A DNA stretch of 12,605 nt from Candidatus Dadabacteria bacterium (GTDB taxonomy: Bacteria; Desulfobacterota_D; UBA1144; Nemesobacterales; CSP1-2), in the NCBI GenBank assembly GCA_022615255.1, contig JAKEHC010000135.1:1-12605 (forward strand), in the 5' to 3' direction. Both the position numbers and the translations under genes were made by a program. Position 1 is the first letter of the stretch; each line of letters starts with the position of its first letter. Shown here in pieces: positions 6,382-12,605 of the stretch. The notes under the pieces were generated by a model, which was not told the origin of the DNA, did no database searches, and saw only the letters and a list, made by a program, of their open reading frames with translations.

Positions 6382-7176
6382 TCACTTCTCTTTTAACAAA
6401 TCCCTCAGATCATTAATAACATAATCGGGGGTAATGTCTGAGTTAGAAAGTACATCCCGATCTGTAGAGCCTGATAGGGCGAAGATTGTTGTAATGCCTG
6501 CGCGTTTCCCCCCGAGTATATCGGTGTCAAGCCTGTCTCCGATTATTGCGACTCTTTCATGGGAAGAAAGAAATTTTTTTGCAACCTCAAACATTATAAC
6601 CTCTGGCTTACCGGCTATAATTGCCCTTTTTCCTGTGGCGTACTCGATTGATGCAAGAATCGCTCCCGTTGCAGGCACTAAGCCTTCCGGTGTCGGAAAA
6701 ACTGGGTCCCTGTTAGTCGCAAAAAGGTATGCTCCGTTTTTTACTGCTAGGGTCGCAATCTTCATTTCTTCGTAATTAAATCCTTCATGACCGCCTACAA
6801 TCACAAAGTCTGCCCTCTTAGCCTCTTCGCCTTGAGCGAGCTTTAGTCCTATCTCTTCTATTTCCTCTTTTAGCGCTCGACTCCCAACAACAAAGGCATT
6901 TTTATGATTTAGCTGATAGTGTTGTTTTATGTAGTGGGCGATAGCCATACCTGATGTAATTATATCGTGAGGGCTGGCTGGGATGCTCATCCTGTTTAAT
7001 TTGTCTGAATAATCGCGAGATGAGCCTCTTGGGTCATTTGTGAGGTAGATAATTGTCTTTCCTAGCGTCCTAAGGGTTTCAAGTGTTTCGATGGCTCCCT
7101 CTGTGGGTTTATCCCCTATATAGACCACGCCGTCCAGATCGATGATAAAGTGATCGAATAAATCAGCCAGTTTCAT
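6382..7176 (-). CDS. HAD-IIA family (NagD-like) sugar or small-molecule phosphatase
   Basis: 264 residues, typical for subclass IIA. All HAD motifs are present: the nucleophile and acid Asp13 and Asp15 (FIIDLDGVVYIGD), motif II at YLTNDPRGSS (Thr46, Asn47), Lys190 in AGKPEVIMF, and Asp214 and Asp218 in IIGDRLDTDI. A C2-type cap lies between, about residues 70-185. Members include NagD, p-nitrophenylphosphatases and phosphoglycolate phosphatases; the substrate cannot be set from sequence. The gene follows the 107-residue protein gene after 80 bases and may belong to its transcript. Its last 12-13 codons are duplicated at 1611-1647. Confidence 0.93.
   Translation of the reverse strand: MKLADLFDHFIIDLDGVVYIGDKPTEGAIETLETLRTLGKTIIYLTNDPRGSSRDYSDKLNRMSIPASPHDIITSGMAIAHYIKQHYQLNHKNAFVVGSRALKEEIEEIGLKLAQGEEAKRADFVIVGGHEGFNYEEMKIATLAVKNGAYLFATNRDPVFPTPEGLVPATGAILASIEYATGKRAIIAGKPEVIMFEVAKKFLSSHERVAIIGDRLDTDILGGKRAGITTIFALSGSTDRDVLSNSDITPDYVINDLRDLLKEK
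6390..6426 (-). repeat. HAD 3'-end direct repeat, intact-gene copy
   Basis: Partner of 1611-1647: 35 of 37 bases match, with an exact 29-bp core at 6398-6426. Similarity drops abruptly on both sides. It lies in the final codons of the HAD gene, the position often used as an attachment site by integrating elements. Confidence 0.85.
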
Positions 7177-7256
7177 TTTAGCCTTGTTTTATTATGTATG
7201 GTATCAGAAATTAATATTGGATTGATTGTTTGAGGCTCAGGGTCTCAAGCCCAGCG

Positions 7257-7580
7257 CTATCCCCATATGTATTGTTTAAGCAGCTCTTCTTTATCTTCTA
7301 CACCCACTTTTCGCCTTATATTAATAACTCGCATCTCATCGTCCTGAATCATCTCGACTCTAAGGAGGTTTAGAATATCCGTTGAAGCCTTCCTATAGCC
7401 ATCATAAAACTCGGAAGTTTCTCCAGCGGATCGAACCGTCGTTGTATCAAGGTAAAGCGCTATAGCGGCGAACTCTTTCGGCACCTCCTCATCTATCTCT
7501 AAGGAATAACCTTGAAGCGCATCTACCAGAATGTAGCTTCTCCATGACTCTACTATTTTCTCAAATTCTTCGATCGTCAT
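7257..7580 (-). CDS. Uncharacterised 107-residue acidic protein
   Basis: I do not recognise this family. The protein is soluble-looking, with no signal peptide, membrane segment or cysteine, and rich in Glu and Asp. It appears mainly helical at its N-terminus (IEEFEKIVESWRSYILVDAL) and centre (FYDGYRKASTDILNLLRVEM). The start is supported by AGAGGAAAAATAAA just before the ATG at 7578-7580. Codon use and composition match the neighbours, which supports a real gene. It lies between the repeat-rich spacer after EIIA and the HAD phosphatase, with 80 bases to the latter, so it may be co-transcribed with it. Confidence 0.7.
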   Translation of the reverse strand: MTIEEFEKIVESWRSYILVDALQGYSLEIDEEVPKEFAAIALYLDTTTVRSAGETSEFYDGYRKASTDILNLLRVEMIQDDEMRVINIRRKVGVEDKEELLKQYIWG

Positions 7581-7680
7581 TTTATTTTTCCTCTAGGTTT
7601 CTTGGAAATGTTTAATTGATTTCGGTTCGGTATATTAATTATAATACATAAATCTTGAAATTCCAGTTCGCTTAGGGAGC

Positions 7681-7698
7681 GGCTCAAAGGACTGAGCC
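7681..7698. repeat. 6-bp perfect hairpin GGCTCA/TGAGCC
   Basis: GGCTCA (7681-7686) and TGAGCC (7693-7698) pair around a 6-base loop. It could form in RNA from either strand. There is no adjacent U-run, so terminator function is not shown. Confidence 0.5.
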
Positions 7699-7761
7699 AG
7701 GCTCTAGGCTACAGGAGTGATGTAATTAGATTGTTTAGTCCCCTTCGACTTTAAACAAGAC

Positions 7762-7805
7762 GGGCTGAACGGTTCCTTCGACAGACTCAGGACAGGGTTC
7801 AGCCC
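7762..7805. repeat. 44-bp palindromic repeat with TTCGACAGACTCAGG core
   Basis: GGGCTGAAC (7762-7770) and GTTCAGCCC (7797-7805) are perfect 9-base arms. The interior CCTTCGACAGACTCAGGAC resembles the core of small dispersed palindromic repeats seen in many environmental bacterial genomes. It is downstream of EIIA on the coding strand, where such a hairpin can stabilise or end an mRNA. Confidence 0.6.
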
Positions 7806-7864
7806 CTACAGGCTCGGGGTGATAACTAGATGATAGGGTCTTTCGTTTTGAGTATGATTTGACA

Positions 7865-8284
7865 TTACGGAGTGGCACTCCTTTTTTGAAGAAGCTTGCT
7901 TGCCACGATGATATTGTCCTTACCCGCTGATTCGGCTATCTTTACCGCTTCCTCTAAAGTTAGTTTAGATGGAAGGGTCGCAAGCTTAAGGAGCATTGGA
8001 AGATTCACACCTGATATCACTTCCACCTTATTTTCTTCAAGAAACGTTAGACTCACGTTTGAGGGTGTCCCACCGAACATGTCGGTGACAAGAAGGACAC
8101 CATCCCCATCGTCTACCTTTTTTATGGTGTTTTTAATCTTCTGTGAGAACGTTTCGAATCCCTCACGAGAATCCACGGATACACCCTCCATTTTCACGGC
8201 AGATTTGTCGGCGACTACAAATTTCACGGCGGAAATAAGCTCATCTCCCAGTTTTCCATGGGTTATTACAACAACTCCAACCAT
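7865..8284 (-). CDS. PTS EIIA component, mannose/fructose/sorbose family
   Basis: 139 residues, a stand-alone EIIA-Man domain. The phospho-acceptor His9 is in place (VGVVVITHGKLGDEL), and the DMFGGTPSN loop at about 88-96 and SGVNLPMLLKL at about 111-121 are diagnostic. It would take phosphate from HPr at His9. No EIIB, EIIC or EIID gene is present, so a regulatory rather than transport role is inferred, as in deltaproteobacterial-type regulatory PTS operons. It starts 9 bases after the rapZ stop, with an AGGTGA ribosome binding site, and is the last gene of the tight operon. HPr and Enzyme I, which often follow, are absent here. Confidence 0.93.
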   Translation of the reverse strand: MVGVVVITHGKLGDELISAVKFVVADKSAVKMEGVSVDSREGFETFSQKIKNTIKKVDDGDGVLLVTDMFGGTPSNVSLTFLEENKVEVISGVNLPMLLKLATLPSKLTLEEAVKIAESAGKDNIIVASKLLQKRSATP

Positions 8285-8293
8285 CTAATCACC

Positions 8294-9145
8294 TCAACCT
8301 TTTGAAATATCTCTGTGCCATACTGTGGGGGAAAGGTGTTTTAGTTTTTCTGCCAGCTCGCTTACTATGACAACTGATCGGTGCTTCCCCCCTGTACAGC
8401 CTATTGCTACTGTGAGATATGATTTACCCTCTTTCTCGTATCTGGGTATCAAAAACCCTAAAAGGTCTACCAGTTTTTTTATGAATTTTCTAGTGTCTAT
8501 TTTTTTAAGGACAAAATTCCTAACCTGTTTGTTTAAGCCGGTTAGGTCTTTTAGTTTTTCAATGAAGTACGGGCTCGGGAGGAATCTTGCGTCAAACACA
8601 ACATCGGCGTCGTAGGGGAATCCATACTTGTACCCAAATGAGAGGAGATTAATAGTGATCCTTTTCGATACTGTTTTCCCAAATATATCCTGAATTATTT
8701 CCCTCAACTGATGGACGTTTAATAGTGATGTGTCTATCACGTGATCGGCTAGAACCCTGATGCTAGAAAGCATTTTTCTTTCTTTTAATATTCCCTTTAA
8801 AATGTTTCCATTGGCAGAAAGGGGGTGTTTTCTTCTCGTCTCTTTATAGCGTTTTAAAATGGCTTCGTCAGTAGACTCAAGAAATAAGAGTTCGACCCAT
8901 TTACCCTTTCCTTTAATCTCTATGATCATATCAGAGGCGCGCTCAAAAAAAACACCTTCACGTATATCCATCACTAGGGCAGCCTTTGTGATATGCTCGG
9001 CGGAGTTTGAGCATAATTCGATGAATATAGGGAGGAGTGTCGGCGGAAGGTTATCTACACAAAAATACCCTAGGTCTTCGAGCGCTTTTACGGCGGTGCT
9101 TTTGCCCGAGCCTGATAGCCCGCTTAGGATTACGAGTTGTGTCAC
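8294..9145 (-). CDS. rapZ: RapZ/YvcJ family nucleotide-binding RNase adapter
   Basis: 283 residues, family length. Seen: a Walker A motif GLSGSGKS at 9-16, DNLPP at 31-35, an RRKHPLS segment at 104-110, and the conserved C-terminal AIGCTGGKHRSV block at 247-258, where RapZ senses a metabolite in E. coli. RapZ binds ATP/GTP; in E. coli it guides RNase E to the GlmZ small RNA to control amino-sugar synthesis. Whether that target exists here is unknown. The start is GTG (9143-9145), overlapping the hprK TGA in a GTGA junction, so translation is probably coupled to hprK. Confidence 0.95.
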   Translation of the reverse strand: MTQLVILSGLSGSGKSTAVKALEDLGYFCVDNLPPTLLPIFIELCSNSAEHITKAALVMDIREGVFFERASDMIIEIKGKGKWVELLFLESTDEAILKRYKETRRKHPLSANGNILKGILKERKMLSSIRVLADHVIDTSLLNVHQLREIIQDIFGKTVSKRITINLLSFGYKYGFPYDADVVFDARFLPSPYFIEKLKDLTGLNKQVRNFVLKKIDTRKFIKKLVDLLGFLIPRYEKEGKSYLTVAIGCTGGKHRSVVIVSELAEKLKHLSPTVWHRDISKG

Positions 9146-10101
9146 GACCCTTCCTTCTTTGTATCACGTTTTAAAAGACCTTCTTGAAATTTCTCTGCGA
9201 CGTGCACGCCTGTTGATTTTAATAATTGGTTTCTTACAGCGACCTCTATAACGGTTGCCATGTTTCTTCCAGAGCTTACTGGAAGAACAAGATACGGGAG
9301 TTCTATCTCCATTACTGCAAAACTCTTCTGGTCAAGTCCGACCCTGTCATAGTCTCTGTCAGGGTCCCAGTGTGCAAGCTCTATTACCATATCAATTTCT
9401 CTTCTATCCATAACAGAGGCTGTTCCAAACAGGTCTTTTATGTTAATTATGCCTACGCCCCTGATCTCCATCAGGTGCTTTATAATCTCAGGACCGCTTC
9501 CGATCAGCTTTGAGGTTCCTACCTTTCTTATTTCAACAACGTCGTCGGCAACGAGCTTGGAGCCTCCGATTATCAGGTCAAGAGCGCATTCACTCTTTCC
9601 AATGCCGCTTTTCCCGAGGATGAGAACCCCAAGCCCATGTATATCCATTAATACTCCATGAACAGTTACAAAAGGGGCGAGTCTCTCTTCAAGTAGTCCG
9701 TTAAGTGTTGAAATCAGCCTTCCGGTATGAAGCTCTGTTGTGAATAAAGGCATGTTGTTTTCGTTGCAGGTATTTATTAAAAGCTCATTTGGCGTAATGC
9801 CTTTTGATATGATAAAGCAGGGTACATCCTGAGATGTGATTACCTCCGAGATTCTTATCTGTTCCTTTGGTGTAAATCTATTAAGATAGGATACCTCCGT
9901 TCTACCTAGAACCTGGATCTTTCCCTCTTCAAGTTGTATATTAGGCTCAATCATTCTGAGCCCTGGTTTTTGAACCCTATTTGACCTTATCTTACGACTT
10001 AAGCCGTTCTTGCCTGAGATAATCTTGATTTCAAGCTCTTTTCCCCAGGTTTGATAGAGCTCCCGAACCTCAAGGGGGGTGCCTAACTTAATACCTTTCA
10101 T
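9142..10101 (-). CDS. hprK: HPr kinase/phosphorylase
   Basis: 319 residues, full length. Seen: the N-terminal DRTGG-like domain, the catalytic His149 (VHGVLMDIHGLG), the Walker A loop GKSGIGKS at 163-170, the Asp pair VADDVV at 184-189, and the HprK signature LMEIRGVGIINI at 210-221. The enzyme phosphorylates and dephosphorylates HPr on a serine according to energy and sugar-phosphate state. Its HPr substrate is not in the window. The start overlaps the end of ptsN by 14 bases and its stop overlaps the rapZ start, so the three are one translation-coupled block. Pairing hprK with ptsN and rapZ is typical of Gram-negative lineages outside the enterobacteria. Confidence 0.96.
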   Translation of the reverse strand: MKGIKLGTPLEVRELYQTWGKELEIKIISGKNGLSRKIRSNRVQKPGLRMIEPNIQLEEGKIQVLGRTEVSYLNRFTPKEQIRISEVITSQDVPCFIISKGITPNELLINTCNENNMPLFTTELHTGRLISTLNGLLEERLAPFVTVHGVLMDIHGLGVLILGKSGIGKSECALDLIIGGSKLVADDVVEIRKVGTSKLIGSGPEIIKHLMEIRGVGIINIKDLFGTASVMDRREIDMVIELAHWDPDRDYDRVGLDQKSFAVMEIELPYLVLPVSSGRNMATVIEVAVRNQLLKSTGVHVAEKFQEGLLKRDTKKEGS

Positions 10102-10570
10102 CTTCTTCGGTTATTATTTCATAGATCTCATCTTGGGATTTGGCTTCCATTATCCGAGATCGGAACTCATTGTCTTTGAAAAGCCTGGATATTCTTGAAA
10201 GGAGTTTAAGATGCGCGCCTGATGAGTTTTCCGGGGCTATCAATAGTATAAAAAAATGAGATGATTTTCCATCAAGGGATTCAAAATCAATTCCTTCAAG
10301 ACTTCTGCCGAATGCCGCAATTATATTTGAAAGGCCGCTAAGTTTACCATGAGGGATTGCAACGCCGGAGTCAACAGCAGTGCTACATAGTTTTTCCCGT
10401 TCCATGAGAATCTCAATCAGTCTTTCTGCGTTTATGTTGGAATAAAGGGAAGCCACACACTCCGATATCTCCTTTATCACTTCAGGTTTTGTCTTTGACT
10501 GAAGATATGGAATAACAGTTTCTTTCTTTAAAGCATCGACTATTTTTATGTCTTTTGTCATTATATTCAT
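10088..10570 (-). CDS. ptsN: PTS EIIA-Ntr (PtsN), nitrogen-regulatory phosphotransferase protein
   Basis: 160 residues, the normal size for the PTS EIIA type-2 domain. The phosphorylated histidine is His74 in DSGVAIPHGKL. The remainder matches the family (FFILLIAPENSSGAHLKLL, about 106-124). It takes phosphate from a PTS donor and in other bacteria regulates potassium uptake and stress functions. Next to rpoN and hpf is its classical position. The start at 10568-10570 lacks a clear ribosome binding site; an in-frame ATG three codons later (10559-10561) is an alternative. It begins 9 bases after the hpf stop. Confidence 0.95.
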   Translation of the reverse strand: MNIMTKDIKIVDALKKETVIPYLQSKTKPEVIKEISECVASLYSNINAERLIEILMEREKLCSTAVDSGVAIPHGKLSGLSNIIAAFGRSLEGIDFESLDGKSSHFFILLIAPENSSGAHLKLLSRISRLFKDNEFRSRIMEAKSQDEIYEIITEEDERY

Positions 10571-10583
10571 GTAACTTGGTTAC
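10571..10583. repeat. Short inverted repeat over the hpf stop / ptsN start
   Basis: GTAAC (10571-10575) and GTTAC (10579-10583) pair around TTG. The hpf stop codon lies in one arm and the ptsN ATG follows directly. It may influence reinitiation at ptsN, but a 5-bp stem can arise by chance. Confidence 0.3.
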
Positions 10584-11137
10584 TGCGGTGTAACTAAACC
10601 TAAGCCTCCCCCCTTTTTTCTATATAAGACATTTACCATGCCGCTTTCACTGTTCAGGAATACTAAAAAATCCATATCCGATACCCTTAGTTGTAGGATC
10701 GCTTCTTCAACTGACATGGGTTTTGATTGCGCTTTTTCAACCCTTATATTATAGGCATCGTCTTCAATGTTTAAGGTTGGTTGATTTCCAGATCGTGAAA
10801 TGATTTTTTCTTTTGATCTTATACCAATTCTTCTTTTTGTTCTAATCTTTTTCTCGGAAAGTCTTTTAAGCTGTTTTATTATGCTATCAATCGCTCCATC
10901 AATTGCGGCGTGCATGTCTTGAGCTTCCACGTTCGAGGTAGTTTTAAGAGCACCGCTATTTACAAATATTTCAGCTATGTTTCTGAATTTTTCTACTGCT
11001 AGAATTACCTTAACCTCAGAGGGGTCTCTTTCCCTTCTGACGTATCTTTCTACCCTTTTTATCTTTTTTAGTAAATATGTTCTCAAGTGCTCAGCTTTGC
11101 TTTGCTCTATATGTCTTGTTGTTACTGTGACTTGCAT
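10580..11137 (-). CDS. hpf: Long-form ribosome hibernation promoting factor (HPF)
   Basis: 185 residues, which is the long form. The N-terminal S30AE domain (about 1-100: QVTVTTRHIEQSKAEHLRTY, then DMHAAIDGAIDSIIKQLKRL) sits in the 30S decoding channel. A charged linker leads to a C-terminal domain (about 128-180: NIRVEKAQSKPMSVEEAILQ, MDFLVFLNSESGMVNVLYRK), which in other species dimerises ribosomes into 100S particles. It therefore shuts down ribosomes in stationary or starved cells. A strong GGAGG (11143-11147) lies 5 bases before the ATG. The gene starts inside the end of rpoN (47-base overlap), the usual rpoN-hpf order. Confidence 0.95.
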   Translation of the reverse strand: MQVTVTTRHIEQSKAEHLRTYLLKKIKRVERYVRRERDPSEVKVILAVEKFRNIAEIFVNSGALKTTSNVEAQDMHAAIDGAIDSIIKQLKRLSEKKIRTKRRIGIRSKEKIISRSGNQPTLNIEDDAYNIRVEKAQSKPMSVEEAILQLRVSDMDFLVFLNSESGMVNVLYRKKGGGLGLVTPQ

Positions 11138-12605
11138 TGTCCCCTCCTTTTTTTTCGAACCTCTCTGAAGAAGAGGGAATTTTTAGTATTTTTCTGTATT
11201 TTGCGATGGTTCTTCGTGCGATTTTAATATTTCTTCTCTCTAGCATCCTTGATATGTCTTCGTCCGAGTATGGGTTCTCGGATGATTCAGTGGCGATTAT
11301 ATCCTTGATAATCGCCTTTACCTTTTCAAAGGATATCTCTTCTCCTTGATACGTTTCTATTCCCCTAGAGAAAAGTGATTTAAGCTCTATGATTCCCTGG
11401 GGGGTGTGTATGTACCTTCTGCTTGTAATGCGGCTTACTGTAGATTCATGAACATTAATGTCTTTATCATGTGCGATGTCTTTAAGTCTTAATGGTTTTA
11501 TCTGGTCTTTGCCATATTCAAAGAAATCTCTTTGGTGTTCAACAATCTTTTTGACAACCTTTTTCACTACCTGTTCTCGTTCTTCAAGGCATTTTATCAT
11601 TCTTTGTGCGGCATCTAGTTTTTCCTTTAAATAGTTTTTAACGTCAACTGAAAGGTTAGTGCCCTGTTTAAAAAGAGTTCTATATTGATGGCTTATCCTT
11701 ACTTTTGGAAAATCTCGATTTAGCTGTATATTTAAATCGTTTTCTACCTTGTAAACATAAAAGTCTGGGACAACATACTTCGCCGCATCTCTCGAGTAGA
11801 ATGGCCTACCCGGCTTGGGTTCAAAGGATGAGATAACCGAGGCTGCCTGCTCCACTTCTTCTATCAACAACCCTAGAGCATCAGCAATCTTTTTGTAATC
11901 TCTACTTGCAACCTCTTCTAAAAAATCTTCAATTATATTTGTTAAAGTTGGATTTACACTATTGTATCCTAACTCCTCAGCTTGGATCTTAAGGCATTCT
12001 TTAAGGTTTCTTGCACAAACACCCGGTGGGTCGAAGGACGAATGTATCTTTTTTAACACACCCTCAACTTTATCAATATAGCTCGTATCTGTATTTATGA
12101 GATTTTCATAGAGCCCTGCCTTTTCCTCTTCTGAAGGGTTTTTAATTGCCAGGTCTGGGCTTGATTCTAGTTGATGCTTAGCGAGAAGCAGGGCAGTCTC
12201 TTTTAAGTCTATATCCAAGTAGCCGTCTTCATCCGTGTTTCCGATTATTATATATGCAACATGCTTTTCCTCGTCCGAGAAATCTGAAAGATCAATTTGC
12301 CACTTTAGGTAATCTAAAAGCGACTGAGGCGCGCTCACTTTGTTTTCCCATGGGATTTCCTCTTCGCCATCGTCGGTGAATTCCTTGAATGATTTAAAGT
12401 CTTCTTCTCTGCTGCTTAATAGGTTGTTGTCGATAGACTTAAACTCATAATCTGTCTCGTTGGAATCAACGTTCTCTGTGTTTTTTTCTTCTGCCTCTTC
12501 AAGTAAGGGGTTTTCTATTAGCTGTTCTTCAAGATATTCCCTGAGCTCAAGTGTTGTCATTTGAATAAGCTTAAGGAAAAGCTGTAATTCCTGTGTGAGA
12601 ATAAG
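11091..12605 (-). CDS. rpoN: RNA polymerase sigma-54 factor RpoN (5' end outside window)
   Basis: The frame is open to the window edge, giving at least 504 residues. The ATG at 12558-12560 is internal: the 15 codons before it (LILTQELQLFLKLIQ) are the glutamine/leucine-rich region I that binds core polymerase and AAA+ activators. Then come the acidic region II, the core-binding domain, a helix-turn-helix (HESTVSRITSRRYIHTPQGI) and the RpoN box ARRTIAKYR about 33 residues from the end, which reads the -24 promoter element. After the usual PSSSERF ending there is an unusual tail (EKKGGDNASHSNNKTYRAKQS), encoded through an eight-A run and into hpf, giving a 47-base overlap. It is the first visible gene of the operon; its promoter is outside. 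Confidence 0.96.
   Translation of the reverse strand, partial: LILTQELQLFLKLIQMTTLELREYLEEQLIENPLLEEAEEKNTENVDSNETDYEFKSIDNNLLSSREEDFKSFKEFTDDGEEEIPWENKVSAPQSLLDYLKWQIDLSDFSDEEKHVAYIIIGNTDEDGYLDIDLKETALLLAKHQLESSPDLAIKNPSEEEKAGLYENLINTDTSYIDKVEGVLKKIHSSFDPPGVCARNLKECLKIQAEELGYNSVNPTLTNIIEDFLEEVASRDYKKIADALGLLIEEVEQAASVISSFEPKPGRPFYSRDAAKYVVPDFYVYKVENDLNIQLNRDFPKVRISHQYRTLFKQGTNLSVDVKNYLKEKLDAAQRMIKCLEEREQVVKKVVKKIVEHQRDFFEYGKDQIKPLRLKDIAHDKDINVHESTVSRITSRRYIHTPQGIIELKSLFSRGIETYQGEEISFEKVKAIIKDIIATESSENPYSDEDISRMLERRNIKIARRTIAKYRKILKIPSSSERFEKKGGDNASHSNNKTYRAKQS
11148..11155 (-). other. Eight-A homopolymer in the rpoN 3' end, just before the hpf ribosome binding site
   Basis: The coding strand reads TTCG, eight A, then GGAGGGG. 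With seven A the rpoN frame would run straight into the hpf ATG frame and make an RpoN-HPF fusion; with nine it would stop after about ten more codons. As written it gives the longer overlapping tail. Confidence 0.6.

Larger units (their letters stand above)
7581..7864. other. Repeat-rich spacer after the EIIA gene
   Basis: No gene is seen in these 284 bases, which break an otherwise tight leftward gene string. The spacer holds several inverted repeats (7681-7698, 7762-7805) and CCCC/GGGG arms at 7803-7819. Direct copies of CCTTCGAC occur near 7742 and 7776. It may be a landing zone for small palindromic repeats and may end the rpoN operon transcript. Confidence 0.5.

Noticed and set aside
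7873..7891. TGGCAC as the -24 half of a sigma-54 promoter
   Set aside because: It lies inside the EIIA coding region and no GC -12 element follows at the right spacing.
7896..8288. 130-codon + strand frame opposite the EIIA gene
   Set aside because: It mirrors a well-supported gene on the other strand and has no recognisable protein features.
8859..9251. 130-codon + strand frame across the rapZ-hprK junction
   Set aside because: It is antisense to two certain genes and looks like low-complexity shadow coding.

Overview
The window looks like a stretch of chromosome from a moderately AT-rich Gram-negative bacterium. The evidence is an inner-membrane HflK/HflC pair, a sigma-54 gene, and the gene order rpoN-hpf-ptsN-hprK-rapZ-EIIA(Man), which is typical of deltaproteobacteria and related phyla. 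Having hprK, ptsN and rapZ together argues against an enterobacterium. I cannot name the species. TGA, TAA and TAG are all used as ordinary stops.

Left part (1-1930): the 5' end of a leftward gene with a signal-peptide-like start enters at the edge. A GC-rich cassette follows on the + strand: a short-chain dehydrogenase/reductase and a small membrane protein gene interrupted by an in-frame TGA. It looks acquired. The spacer after it holds a short copy of the 3' end of the HAD phosphatase gene that lies intact 4.8 kb away, a possible promoter, and an 81-bp palindromic MITE/REP-like element.

Middle (1931-6381): hflK and hflC on the + strand encode a membrane SPFH complex that modulates the FtsH protease. 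Facing them on the - strand are a MntA-HepT toxin-antitoxin pair (nucleotidyltransferase antitoxin plus HEPN RNase toxin) and a second, larger HEPN gene (Apea-like) that is split by a one-base frameshift. This is a small defence-like pocket. The whole 4.8 kb middle segment lies between two directly repeated copies of the HAD gene's 3' end, an arrangement that resembles attachment sites or another recombination scar.

Right part (6382-12605), all on the - strand: a compact regulatory operon read from right to left, rpoN (5' end outside the window), hpf, ptsN, hprK, rapZ and a mannose-family EIIA gene. It links sigma-54 transcription, ribosome hibernation and a regulatory (non-transporting) phosphotransferase system. 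Most genes overlap or nearly touch. After EIIA comes a 284-bp spacer rich in inverted repeats, then an unrecognised 107-residue protein and the HAD-IIA phosphatase. The usual partners HPr and Enzyme I are not in the window.

The most notable items are the direct repeat of the HAD 3' end, the adjacent HEPN modules, the interrupted small genes, and an eight-A tract at the rpoN-hpf junction where a one-base slip would fuse the two proteins. I did not find a clearly new multi-gene system.
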